A DNA stretch of 22,656 bases from Ministeria vibrans ATCC 50519 (GCA_943704425.1 CALSCP010000945.1:80857-103512), one strand, 5' to 3'; positions 10,601 through 20,910 are shown, counted from the first letter of the stretch. Program-made: numbers and translations. The notes: a model not told the origin generated them from the letters alone.

Positions 10601-11125
10601 GCCACATGCAAAACCGTGTCGCCTGGGTATTCAACGCCGGGAAGAGCGCCCTAAACAAGAGAGAATTCGATGAGTTTTTGTGTCACCCCAAAAAACATTA
10701 ATTATTGTGCGCTCGACCGAAAGTGCCGCGAGCCCAAACTTGTCGTAGAGAGCTCGGAGTTCGCCGTCGTCTCCTGCACGCGCGGCCACAATAAGTTCCT
10801 CGACGGCCAGGCGAAAGGACAAGTCGGGAGCCATGCGAGGACGCGCGTAGAGGTCGTCGTCGTCGTCGTCGTCGTTGTTGTTGTCGCGCGCGTCGTTGGC
10901 GTCTCTGTTGCGGCCGTCGCTGGCTTCATCCAGGTCGCTGTCGTCGCTGTCCACATGCTCGTACGCAAGACGCACAGCGGGCGTCAACGTGGCATGCGCA
11001 GGGACGGCGAGCGAGCCTCGGCGGGGCTGTGGCAGCGGAGGCGGACGAGTCGAGGAGAACGACGACTGAGCCACAGCCACCGCCGCTCGGAGGTCGCCGC
11101 CGCCGGCCTTTGGCACGTCTGACAT
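4638..11125 (-). CDS. ROCO-family protein: ANK - LRR - Roc (with nested PH) - COR - tyrosine-kinase-type domain (2114 aa, 3 exons)
   Basis: Exons are 11125-10697, 10650-5067 and 4969-4638 (6345 nt). The 97-nt second intron is strong. The 46-nt first intron uses a weak GTTTTT donor, but it is the phase-correct one I found. Approximate residues: disordered acidic N-terminus 1-110; ankyrin repeats 150-305; LRRs 355-505; P-loop GYEAVGKT 535-542; PH-like insertion 550-848; switch I CGID near 853; G3 DFAG near 890; low-complexity insert; G4 THAD near 1050; COR from about 1120 to 1510, opening with a VPMSQMYVEE stretch and later DPQWL; Ser/Glu-rich linker; kinase 1800-2100 with glycine loop LGDGQYGQV, VALK lysine, HRDIAARN, DFG and WMAPE. 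All catalytic residues are present. ROCO proteins couple a GTPase dimer to kinase output, as in LRRK1/2. This one lacks an LRRK-like WD40 tail and has AARN instead of the LRRK-type KPHN, which predicts tyrosine specificity. Confidence 0.9.
8540..9430 (-). other. PH-like domain nested inside the Roc GTPase domain
   Basis: Part of the ROCO gene, residues about 550-848. The N-terminal part has the PH pattern GFVQV, then TRWCATRDRSLLVYES, i.e. strand - W/V - R-D-x-x-L-x-V-Y. After a Ser/Pro/His-rich loop, QLFHLEGAQLRVIV resembles a middle PH strand pair. After a second low-complexity loop come GVQVHT, IELYFATE and HRDEWALLLYRL, the typical last strands and C-terminal helix with its Trp. The preceding helix (VDALLS) and following CGIDLHQW are normal Roc sequence, so the insertion sits between the P-loop helix and switch I. 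Confidence 0.75.
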
Positions 11126-11417
11126 GCAACAATATATTACCAAAAATAATTCACAGCCGCAAAAAAAAGAAAGATAGTGATAAGTGATTATGTCAATAGT
11201 TTAACTCAACTCATCGTTTAAAACATTTTAAAATCTTACATTATCTTTACTTACTTCTTCTTCTTCTTCTTTTTCTTCTTCTTCTTCTGCCTGACACGAT
11301 GGATCGACAGAATAGAGTAGGCGGACGCACTGGAGGTGAGTNNNNNNNCCAATCTTACATTATCTTTACTTACTTCTTCTTCTTCTTCTTTTTCTTCTTC
11401 TTCTTCTGCCTGACACG
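11126..11417. promoter_or_regulatory. Putative bidirectional promoter between ROCO and SF3A2, containing an assembly gap
   Basis: Nominally 292 bp, but it includes a 7-N gap and an artefactual-looking second copy of SF3A2 exon 1. Collapsing the copies leaves about 173 bp. The sequence is AT-rich near ROCO and a TTC-rich pyrimidine tract near SF3A2. No other gene is visible. Confidence 0.5.
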
Positions 11418-11460
11418 ATGGATCGACAGAATAGAGTAGGCGGACGCACTGGAGGTGAGT
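11232..11460. repeat. 110-bp perfect direct duplication flanking a 7-N gap
   Basis: Bases 11232-11341 and 11351-11460 are identical by eye. They are separated by NNNNNNN (11342-11348) and two bases. Each copy holds the TTC-rich tract, the SF3A2 ATG (11299 and 11418), exon 1 and its GTGAGT donor. This is the pattern expected when two overlapping contig ends are scaffolded without merging. Confidence 0.9.
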
Positions 11461-12579
11461 GGATTTTTGCCATTTTCGTTTTTTTTTTTTATCTTTATTG
11501 GATTGTGATTTTCGCTCATTCCTAAACACACCACTGTTTCAGGCGGTGGAGTTGCAAGTGCTAGCGAATCAAATGTTGCTCGCAAGGAACGACTGCGCCA
11601 ATTGGCTCTGGAGACGATTGATATTACCAAAGTAAGAAGAATGTTAAAAACCGAACGAAATACTCAATCGTGTCTGTGTGTCGCTGTAGGACCCCTATAT
11701 CATGATCAACCACGTGGGACAGTACGAATGCAAGCTGTGCCTGACTATCCACAGAAACGACGGAAGCTACCTGGCCCACACGCAAGGTGAGCGGCCGTCA
11801 AAAGAAAAACGAAAAAAAATCGTCTGTCGTTCGTTTCCCTCTCTCTCTCTCTCTCTCTCTGTCTCTTTGTGGCGTGAACGACAATCGTCGACACACCCAC
11901 ACACACACGCCCAATACTCACTCACGGTTTGCGTGCTTTTGTTCTGGCAGGCAAGAAGCATCAGGAGAACCTGGCAAGGCGGAAGCTCAAGGAGGCCAAG
12001 GACCAGCCGATTGTGCCAGCGCCGTCGCAGCAGCAGACCGAGTTCAAGCAGTTTGTCAAGATTGGGCGTCCCGGCTACCGGATTACAAAGCAGCGCACGG
12101 ATGATTCACTTCAGGTAGTTGCTTGAGACAACACTTGAAAGAGTTGCTGTCTCACACTTTGTGCATGTTTGTCTTGCAGGATTCCCTCTTCTTTCAAATT
12201 GACTACCCTTCGATTGCGGACGATGTGAAGCCCCTATACCGATTCATGTCGGTAGGAGACGCAACCAATTCGCGTGCATGTGAGCCAGTTTTTTACGTCT
12301 TTTTTTTCCTTTTAGGCATACGAACAGAAAGTAGAGGCTCCGCAACGCGAATACCAATATGTGATTGTTGCAGCAGAACCCTACGAGACAATCAGCTTCA
12401 AAATTCCATCGCGGGAAGTTGACAAGCGTCCCGAGAAGACGTGGTGCCTATGGAATGCAGACACAAAGCAGTTCTTTGTCCAGGTGCACTTCAAGGTGGG
12501 CGGACGGGCGCCTGTGCGTGCGCACACCAGTGGTAGTGGCAGTGCCGATGACCCTCCGCCGCCCCCTCCTCCTCAGTAG
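11418..12579 (+). CDS. SF3A2: SF3A2 (SAP62/Prp11), U2 snRNP SF3a subunit 2 (240 aa, 6 exons)
   Basis: Exons are 11418-11454, 11543-11631, 11690-11786, 11951-12114, 12180-12251 and 12316-12579 (723 nt, phases consistent). SF3a is needed to form the mature 17S U2 snRNP and stable branch-site binding in the nucleus. The N-terminus MDRQNRVGGRTG and RLRQLALETIDI are hallmark SF3A2. A U1-like C2H2 zinc finger follows: YECKLCLT with the two His in SYLAHTQGKKHQ. Then come FVKIGRPGYRITKQR, LFFQIDYPSIAD, the FMSAYEQ box and AAEPYETISFKIPSRE. The conserved core is complete. The tail is short and ends in a small proline run, whereas animal SF3A2 carries a long proline-rich repeat tail. The start used is the copy right of the gap; the left copy (11299-11335) encodes the same exon. 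Confidence 0.97.
11839..11860. repeat. (CT)n tract in SF3A2 intron 3
   Basis: A run of eleven CT dinucleotides lies in the longest SF3A2 intron (164 nt), which also has a CA-rich patch near 11894-11910. Confidence 0.85.
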
Positions 12580-12608
12580 ACGTTTCCTATGCGCTGGTAC
12601 GCGTCCCC

Positions 12609-12610
<2 letters not shown>

Positions 12611-12642
<32 letters not shown>
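12611..12642. repeat. (CA)16 microsatellite between SF3A2 and IBTK
   Basis: Sixteen CA units sit in the 136-bp tail-to-tail gap (12580-12715), followed by a short TGCA repeat. No canonical AATAAA was seen for either gene in this gap. Confidence 0.95.
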
Positions 12643-12644
<2 letters not shown>

Positions 12645-12715
12645 CATGCATATGACCAAAAGAGAAGAAAAAAAAGAGTATAGAGAGACAGTGTACTATG
12701 AAACAAGACTTTTTT

Positions 12716-15700
12716 TTACATGAGATGTTGTGTCTTCTTGCGTGACACTGTGAAGAGATGCTCTCCTTCCACCAACGGTCTTGCATCTGCTGCTTGCTGT
12801 TCCTCTTCGACGCCAAAGAGGAATGTGTAGTGTGCTTCCATTTCGCGAATGGCTCGTTCCTCCAGCTGGATCAGTGCGAGCGATCGTTTGTCTTTGTGTG
12901 CGCGCAATCGGTGTTCCTATATACTCTAATGGCGTTAGGAGAGAAGTGGAGACACACCAGAAGAGCGTCTCTGATACCTTTTCCTGTTCGGCCAGAATGC
13001 GTGCGATCGGGGGTGTGGGTGCAGCAGAAGAGGGTGAAGGGGCAGCCCACGGGACACCGCTGCGTAGCCTACTCGGACTGGTGCTGCTCGCGGTGGTGGT
13101 AGTAGTAGTGGTAGTGCGTTTTGAGTTGACGGTGCGTTGTGAGGGGGAAGAAGATAGGAGGGAGCGCAGTGAGGGCCCCGTGACGCCTGGTGGTGATGCG
13201 ACGCCACTCCACGGGGCTGTTGATGTGGTGGTTTGGTGGGATTGGTACTCTGACAGAGCGATGGGCTTTGGTTTGCTAGCATGACGAGGAGAAGAGCGGG
13301 CGGAAGAAGGTCGTTGCTGTGGCTGCTGCTGCTGTTGCTGAGCTGCCATTATATCTTTGAGAGAGGAATTTGGTCTGGAAGGTCTGGAAGAGAGAAGAGG
13401 GGCCGGCGTCGGTGAAGCGGCTGCCTTCGTCCAGGTGGGCACATTATCATAATGGGTTTGTGTCGTGCATACGACTTCAAGATTCGACTTGCGCTGTCTG
13501 CGCTTGTCCTTTTTTGCCGCACGTTTGCTCTGTGCTCGCCCGTTCCCTTGAAAAAGATCAATTTCTTCACGCATCACCCTCACTTGTTCCACTTTCGCTT
13601 CTTCTTCCACTCCATCTCTTTGTTCCACTTTCGCTTCTTCTGCTCTTTCCCCGTTCGCTGCGTCGTCCACTCCATCTCTTTGTTCCACCTTCGCTTCTTC
13701 TGCTCTTTCTCCGTTCGCTGCGTCGTCCACTCCATCTCTTTGTTCCACATTCGCTTTTTCTTCCACTTCTTCTGCCCTTTCTCCATTCACCGCGTCTACC
13801 ACTTCTTCCGCTCCTCCTTCGTGTTCCTCAATATGCTCCACATCCAAGCTTACACTATCTGTCGTCCGTCGCTGTCTCCGCCCTCTTCCTCCCACGGAGG
13901 GCGCAACAATAGGAACACCCACAAGCCTTCGCACGTGCGGCTCAATCTCATTGCGGAATATTTCACAGGGAAGCTGTGTCATTGCACCACTCTCTATCAT
14001 CCAGCCACTATGAAACGCAATGCACACACAACATCTCTCCTACAACAACCGCACATTTTTAACAAGCATTTTCCTCTTCTCAAACAAAACGGAATGTACC
14101 AGTAAGTGATAGAATCCGTGAAACTCGGCAAGGTGAGTCAGGGAAACAACGTTGGCGAGGTCGAGTCGCGTGGCCAGGGCCGACTGGGCGGCGTGTGAGA
14201 GGGACTCGAGACAGAGCGACTGGGCGGCGACAGCGACGTGGGTGGTCTCGGCAACAGAGAGGGTGTCGAAGAGGGACGTGGTGGCGTCGGTGTAGAGGTG
14301 GGCAAGCACAGTGTGCGCCGTGATGCTTGTGGGAGGCTCAGGAAAGCTCACAGTGGTAGTGGTGGCGTCGGAGAAGGACGACATGAAGAGGGCGCGAAAG
14401 TAGTCGCAACGCGCGACCAGCACAGCGCGATGACAAGGAACAAAAGAGTCGCTGCTGCTCTTGCTGCTACTATTGCTGTTACTGTTGCTGACGCGAATGG
14501 ACACGTCGGTGGGCGGAACAGAAGGAAGGGTCAAAGGATAGAGAAGTGACGCGGAAAATGGTGGAGTGCAGCGGTAGGCGAGTGAGGAAGAGCGGAGAAA
14601 CTCGAGGGCTTCAAGCACTTGTGCACTAAAAGTGATGCTCTCGTCAACCTCATCCGAATAAACAATGCGCAATGCAAGTCGTACAGTCGTCGCGTCCGTT
14701 TGAGGGAAATCAATAAAGAGGGAAGGCAGAGCAATGCCGCGAGAGGCGAGCACAATGGCGTGTGCAGCGACACGCTCTCCTGCAGCACACGTAAAGGTCA
14801 CGTCACAGATCCCATCACCGACAAAAGACTCGTCAAGAAGCCGTGCAAGATCGATTGCAAGCGTCACCAAGCTCGCTTCCGAGTCGTCTTTGTCTACCGT
14901 CGTGACAGATGGTGGTGGAGACGCGTCGCCCAACGCGAAAAAAGTGAGTCCACGCGGGTCGGCCGAGAGCCGCGAGAGATGGTAGGCGAGAGGCATGCGA
15001 CGAAGCGGCGCGAAAGAAGAAGAGGCAAGGGAGAGTGAGAAGAGAAATCCATCGTGAGCAGACACAACAAGTAGAACATTGCTCGCATGATCACACCAGG
15101 CGATGTCGGCAGCGCGCACCTCGCGATGAGACGCAAGAAGAGGGACATGGCGAGCACTGCTTCCCTCAATGGGCGACCACACATAGAGCAAACCAACGGC
15201 CGAGACCACTGCGACTTCAACGTGGGCCGAGGCGCGACAGAGAATACGTCGAGGTGGGAACACGTCGGGTTTGACGGCGGACTCGGAACGATGCACGGAG
15301 AAGGAGGTAGGGAAAAGCTGCAGGGGGGGGATAAAGGATGTGCAAGTGTGGCCATGGAGCACAAGTACACTGCCGGACTCGAGTGCAACAGCGGTGCACA
15401 GATCGCTGACGGAGAGTGCGCTAATGCGGTGGCGATGTTCGTTGACGTAGGAGACGACGCGAAAGGTGGTGGAGACGGGGGAGTCGGAGCGGTGGCCGAG
15501 CTGGCCGACATTGCGCCCACACGTGTAAAGGTGGGTGCGCGAGCAGACCGCCGAGTGGATCTTACTGGCGGCCGCTGCAAACATCTTGGAGGTACCGGGG
15601 AGTCGCACAAGACGCGGCGTGGCGACCGTGCTTGACTTGCTGCTGCTTGAGCGGGGTCGAGTAGGAGAGGGACGGTCGAGTAGCGGTGAGTCAAACACGT

Positions 15701-16787
15701 GGCTGGTGCCAGCGAGAGGCACGTCGGGCAAACCAAGCTGCCCGTCACTTTGAGTGCCCCATGTATACACATCGCCATTGTCGAGCACTGCAATGGAGTG
15801 ATGAAGTCCCGCCGCAACAGACACGACCGTGTGCTGTCGTGGGAAGGAGCGCACACGCTCGGGCACAAGCGACGACGTCTCCTCGGTGTCTACGCCGAGA
15901 CGACCTCCCCTTCCGTAGCCGCACGCGTACACGCGGCCGCGCGCCGATCGAAACAGCACGTGGTAGTCGGCGGCACTTACCTCCACGATGGAATCATCGT
16001 CGTGCATGTGACTGCGTGAGAAGGCATCCACCAACTCTGCGTGGGGTTTGTCGCGGTCCGTTCGACCATGACCCAACGTGAGATTGGCACTTGAGCCCCA
16101 GCTAAAGACCGACGTGGCTCTGGTGTGCACACGCGTCTGTTTTCTCTTGTCCGTGTCGCTGTGGTCGTCACTGTCGCTGCCATTGTCCACGCTGACTGCG
16201 CCGAGGCACTGTGCACTCTGGACAGCAAGCAAGTCGGACGGACGCAGTCCCTCGCCATCAAGCGCATTCAAGTCGGCTCCAGACTCAATAAGAACCATGG
16301 CTGTCTGCAGCTGTCCGTGGTACAGTGCTCGGTGGAGCGGCGTGTAGGCGGACTCGGCATCCTACTCAGAGTGAATTGCGCAAGAATCAAAACAATCACA
16401 GGGGAGAGCAAAAAAAATGCTTCGATTCTTCAAAGGAGACGGCACAAGGGCCAAGGGTGCGTCGTAATGAAGACGCCCGACCAAGGGAGTTGCTGCTTGG
16501 ACGTACTTTGGCGTTGATGGCGGCTCCTTGCGCGATCAACAGTTGCACAATGGCCGTCTCGCCGAATGAGGCTGCACAGTGCAAAAGCGTCCGTCCCATT
16601 CGATCTCGCATGGTCACGAGGCTGTTGTGCAGTGGGGAGCGCAAGTGTGAGAGATCACAAGTGGAAAACTCCAAAATCGAACTCCAAAATGAAACGAAAC
16701 TAACCACTGCCGTCTTTTCAGAGCACCCTTTAAATGATCCACATCTCCTCGTGCAACTGACTCGGCAAGTTCGGTGAGGGTGTTCAT
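12716..16787 (-). CDS. IBTK: IBTK orthologue: ankyrin - RCC1 - BTB - BTB protein (1240 aa, 5 exons)
   Basis: Exons on the minus strand are 16787-16705, 16621-16507, 16361-14100, 14039-12978 and 12916-12716 (3723 nt, phases consistent). Domains by residue: ankyrin repeats about 5-115 (MGRTLLHCAASFGE, then TPLHRALYHGQ); RCC1-like repeats about 148-440 (FSWGSSANLTLGHG, YACGYGRGGRLG, YTWGTQSDGQLG); BTB 1 about 563-653; BTB 2 about 680-806, ending LAEFHGFY; a disordered, charged region with a 20-residue tandem repeat at about 900-972; and a conserved C-terminal helix, SLALIQLEERAIREMEAHY, near 1186. This order and the C-terminal motif match animal IBTK. There it is a CUL3 ubiquitin-ligase adaptor and was first described as an inhibitor that binds the PH domain of Bruton's tyrosine kinase. 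BTB 1 looks degenerate. A three-codon uORF overlaps the start ATG. Confidence 0.93.
13584..13800. repeat. 60-bp coding minisatellite in IBTK
   Basis: The period-60 unit can be followed by its TCCATCTCTT block at 13611, 13671 and 13731, with decayed partial copies on both sides. Two units are nearly identical. On the minus strand it encodes a 20-residue acidic unit (a DGV, NGERAEE, KVEQR pattern). The period is a multiple of three, so copy changes keep the frame. Confidence 0.85.
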
Positions 16788-16865
16788 TTTTTCATGAAGA
16801 GATTGAAAGAATCAACAAAAAAATTTAAAAAATTTAAAATATTGGTCACTTCTTTTAATTAATTC
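16788..16865. promoter_or_regulatory. 78-bp head-to-head gap between IBTK and XPO5
   Basis: Only 78 bp separate the two start codons. The sequence is A/T-rich with AAATTTAAA-like palindromic blocks and TTAATTAA next to the XPO5 ATG. It must carry both transcription starts or these lie inside the opposing gene. A possible XPO5 uORF starts with ATG at 16793 and stops before 16866. Confidence 0.55.
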
Positions 16866-19800
16866 ATGCTCGATCAGGTCTTAGAAGCGGTAGCGGTCGC
16901 GACGGGCCCGGCATGGAGCAACGAGCAGCGTCTGGAAGCGTACAACGTGCTTCAGCAGTTTCAGGAGACGTGTTCGGTCGAGATGGCGTTTCAGACAGCG
17001 CTGAGCATTCTCGCGCCGAGCACGGGAGATGGCGGGGCGCCGTCGTACGACGACCAGGCGCGGCACTATGCGTTGCATTTGCTGGACACGTGCATCCGCT
17101 TTCGCTGGAACACCGACCTGTCGCTCGACGACAAGGAACGTGCAAAGAGCCTGTCGCTGCACCTCTTGAAACACGTTGCCGCGTCGTGTGCCGAAGCGCG
17201 CTTTATCCGCGAGAAGCTCGCCGAGCTTGTCGTGCAGATTGCCGTGCGTGAATGGCCCCAGCGATGGCCGTCGCTCTTGCCCGATTTGCGTTTTATTGCT
17301 GACAATGGCAGTGCCGTCCATCTTGAACTTGTGCTTCTTTTCTTTCGGGCTCTCTTCGATTCGCTGACGCCGTTGCCTCCCTCGCGTCGTCGCGATATGC
17401 TCACCACGCTGGCGGAACAGGCTGATAATGTGACTGGCTTTATTGCATCCGTACTTCAGCGAACCATTGCCGTGTTGCCGTCCGACGAACGCGACATCAT
17501 GCTCGTGGCAATGGCCGCCCTCGAAGCGGTCGCCTCGGTCGCCACCTGGATTCCGGCCAGCACCCACGGCACCTCGGACCTGATCCTTGCCACCGTACAG
17601 CTCATTCATGTGCACGAGGCCCACTGTGAACTGGCGACGCGCGCGTGTGAGTCCCTCTTGGTGTTTGTCGAGCGGAAATTTACTCACGGTGAAACACTCG
17701 TGCTCGACTGTCTGTGGCAGACGCTCGACGGTATCCACGCGCTCTTTAACGAAGTATCCGCACACGTGGTGAACCTCCTACAACTGCGTGTGCCTCTTAC
17801 TCAGCTTGAGACGCCCTACCTGCTGCTAAAGCGCGTCTCCCAACTCATCGCCGAAATCGGCGCCTCGCAAGTGTGTTCGCAGTGCGAGCGACTCGCCGAC
17901 ACGCCGCCTGCCCAGCTGCCCGCCTACCTTGACTTGCTTCTCAAGGTCTCCGCTGTTCCCAGCACCACCACAGATCAGCTAGTCTTCTTGGCTTGGTGCG
18001 AAATGGAGAGTCGCCCCGCTCTCGCGCGCGTGCCCGCCTTCAAGGAGGCCATGCCCCATCTACTTCGCTGTGCCATTGCCAAGGCGCTGCCACGCGAACC
18101 GTACGACGAGAACGCTCTTGACCAAATCGACTACGACTCTGAAGAGACCATGCACGACCAGCACAGCACGTACAACTCTATCGTCCACCGCACCCTTCGC
18201 GCCGTCGCGAAGCACGCGCCAAAGGAATGTGTGGCTCTCGTCAGCGAAGCATTTGATGGCGAAATCACAATGGTTGCGCAGCTCGCCGCTGCTGCCGCTG
18301 CTGCCGCTGCCGACTCCGAGTCGACCGCTTCTGCCGCTGTTGCTGCACTAAATCGAGCGGCAGACCGTCTCGAGGCGTGTGCAAAGGCGGCGTCGTCAGC
18401 TCTCTCGGCCGCCACCACCAGTGCGCTCTTCCGCCTCTCGCCCCTTCCTGACGAAATTATCACACCTGTACGTCAGCTCTGTTTGGACCTTGCGCGCACC
18501 GCCACGACTGCAGCGGCATCGCGCACTCTCGTGGCCGGACACATGAGTGCCCTTGGCGCATTGGCACCCTTGCTCATTCATGTGCCAGACACGCTTGCGC
18601 CAGTAGTTGCGGCTCTCTTTGACGGCGTCGTCTTTTTGCGTCAGTCTGGTGGCTGTGATATTGCGGCGTCGCTTGATGAGGGTGATATCGAGATGCGAGT
18701 GCGTCTGGTGCAGCGCATTGCGTGCACGAGTCTCATCAAGGTGTGCGAACAAGCTGCGTCCGCACTTCTCACTTGTTTCGACATTCTTCTCGAGCCCGTG
18801 CGCAATATGCTCACGTCCAATCTTGTCACGTACTACCAACGTTCATTTCTCTTTGAGGCCCTTGTCATTGTGGCCAATGCAGCCGGCGACAGCGAGCAGC
18901 AGTGCGACTTTCTCGCGTCCATCTCTGAACATGTTATTGTCGAACTAACCACCGACGAGGACATTTTGGCGCTTCTCGAGGGCCCCGCTGCCTTTGCCGC
19001 TGCCCTCGACATTGGCATGCAGTCGTCATCGTCGTCAATGACTGCCCAGACGAACACTGCCGCCATCTTCACCGCCAGCTCACTGCAACTTCGTCGCAAA
19101 CTTCACGGCATTCTCAACACAGTTGCTGGCATTCTGCGTCGCGCCCACCGCAAGCGAACGCCTCTTCACCTGCAACACCAACAACCTCATCAACACTCAT
19201 CCGACTTGACGGGTGCCTCCTCTACAGCCACCACCACGACGACGATGACGACGGCCGCTACGACAGCCTCGGGCACCGACAGTGCATCTGAGGCATCGCT
19301 GTCGTTTGTCGATGAACCCGCCGCGCCCTTGGCCTTTGCCACCCTCCAAAATTGCCTTCGTCTTGCCACGGTTCTTGACGAGCTGTTCACGCCCGACGGT
19401 CGCCAACTTGTCCCGCCCCATCTGCAACGTGCGGTGTTTCATCCGAGTGACCCTGAAATCCGCATGCTTCTTGCGCTCCCCACGCTTCCATCCGTACCCG
19501 CACAGACACCGGAAGCACAACTGTCGCGCCTCTCCATCTTCCTCACCATGCTGCGCGAGACTCTCTCGCTCTGTATCACACACAGTCTTGTGGCAGCTCC
19601 GTCGCTCTTCCGCTCGCCCGACGCCATGGACGCGCTCGCCCCGACTCTACTGGCCCCGACTCTCTCGGGCGACTTTCGTCATGTCAAGCTTCTTCTGCGC
19701 GGTCCCTTTCAGTCGCTTATGACATCGTGCCCACCCGACGCCCGTCTCGCCGCCCTTGAGCCTATCCTGCCCGGTCTCATCTCCACTGTTTTTACGCACC

Positions 19801-20905
19801 TCGACTCGGAGTGGCGCAAATGGTCCGACGAGCAACTGGCCGCGTGCACAGCACCCGGTGCCGACGAATCGTTTGACGCGGCGGCCGCCGACGCCACCTC
19901 CACCGACGATCTCACCGATGTGCTTAGGCAACGCCTTTGGCGCGACACAGCTCGCGAGTTTGTCCACGCTCTCTACCGACTCCTCTCCGACACGCGCTAC
20001 AGTGGCAATGCCCTCCGTGACGATCCCAATGCGCGTCCTCTCTCCGATCTGGGTCGCTTTATCATGCAGACTCCCGTAAGCAACAGGAAAATTTAACATA
20101 ATTATTCTCTATCTCTATCATATATACAGTTTCTTTCCCCCTCCTTTCTCTCACACACACTTTTTTTTTCCTCCCTTCCCTCTCAATTCTCAATCTCAAT
20201 AATTCTCTATTTTTCTCTTTCTCTCTCTTTTTTGATGTAGAAAATTGGTACGGTCGTCATGGAAAGTGTGGGTGAAATGCTATTGTGGCCCGACTCGCGC
20301 GTGTGTCTGCGCGCCGTTGACTCAGCCATGGTCCTCCTCGATTCGGTGCGCCTCCCGGCCTACCATACCTTTGTTGGTGCCACCCTCTTTTCTTATGCCA
20401 TCCAGGTATCATAGTTCTCGTCTTTATTATGATTGCTGATATCACCTCTTTATCGTGTTAGGCGCTGAGTGTCAATGGGCAGCACGACGAGTGCCAAGCA
20501 CATCTTGTAGCCATGATCTGGCACGCGTATAAGGTATTTGATGGGCTCGTCGAGAGTGGCGAAGCGCCTGAACATCTCCCGCGCGGTGTGCTCCTATCGC
20601 TGCCTGGCTCCAACGAGGCAGCTCTCGTGGACTTTGAGGCGTCATTGAGGCGCACCACAAAGGACAAGCGGCAGCGCGAACTTTTCAAGACTGCCCTGCA
20701 CGACCTCATTCGCGTGTCGTACGCCGAGCAGCACAACCGTGAGCACTCGGCCAAGACAGTGCAGGCGCTACCCGAGACAGTCGTGCGCATGAAAGTACGT
20801 CGCAAGCAAGAGAGTGTGTGGGAGGCCGAGGCTAATGGCGCAAGCATGGGCGATGGTGATTCGCCCGTTGCCGGTATTGTCGATCTCTTTGCAGACGACG
20901 GTTGA
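16866..20905 (+). CDS. XPO5: Exportin-5 / HASTY-family nuclear export receptor (1272 aa, 3 exons)
   Basis: Exons are 16866-20075, 20241-20405 and 20462-20905 (3819 nt; introns of 165 and 56 nt in phase 0). Exportin-5 is a RanGTP-dependent karyopherin that carries pre-miRNA, tRNA and eEF1A out of the nucleus in animals. Matches to the family include the MLDQV start, IRFRWN near residue 78, the REWPQRWP motif near 128, LPPSRRRDM near 175, YDSEE near 423, and a C-terminal block with LLSLPGSN, KDKRQRELFK and ALPETVVRMK that parallels the end of human XPO5. The whole chain should be HEAT repeats. Length is slightly above the human protein (1204). Lineage-specific low-complexity inserts are Ala-rich (about 18290-18330) and His/Thr/Ser-rich (about 19160-19310). 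The start lines up with the animal N-terminus. Confidence 0.95.
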
Positions 20906-20910
20906 ATAAA
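20905..20910 (+). promoter_or_regulatory. Poly(A) signal overlapping the XPO5 stop codon
   Basis: The stop TGA (20903-20905) shares its last base with AATAAA, giving TGAATAAA. If used, the 3' UTR would be only about 15 to 30 nt, which fits the 118-bp gap to the convergent MSH2 gene. Confidence 0.5.

Noticed and set aside
11299-11335. A second SF3A2 exon 1 with its own ATG left of the N gap
   Set aside because: Identical to the right copy, including flanks, and next to a gap. Treated as an unmerged contig overlap, not a second gene or alternative exon.
13584-13800. Regularly spaced repeats, possible CRISPR-like array
   Set aside because: Contiguous 60-bp units without spacers inside a coding exon, in a eukaryotic gene. 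It is a minisatellite.
13370-14105. Plus-strand ORFs of 180 and 217 codons opposite IBTK exon 4
   Set aside because: They are low-complexity, Phe/Leu/His-rich readings of the reverse of the acidic minisatellite. IBTK on the minus strand explains the region.
14894-15868. Minus-strand ORF of 324 codons in another frame of IBTK
   Set aside because: It overlaps the RCC1 coding exon in a different frame and is Ser/Pro/Arg-rich without motifs.
16881-17765. Long minus-strand ORF of 294 codons inside XPO5
   Set aside because: It lies antisense to strongly conserved exportin-5 coding sequence and has no recognisable motif. It is a shadow of biased codon use.
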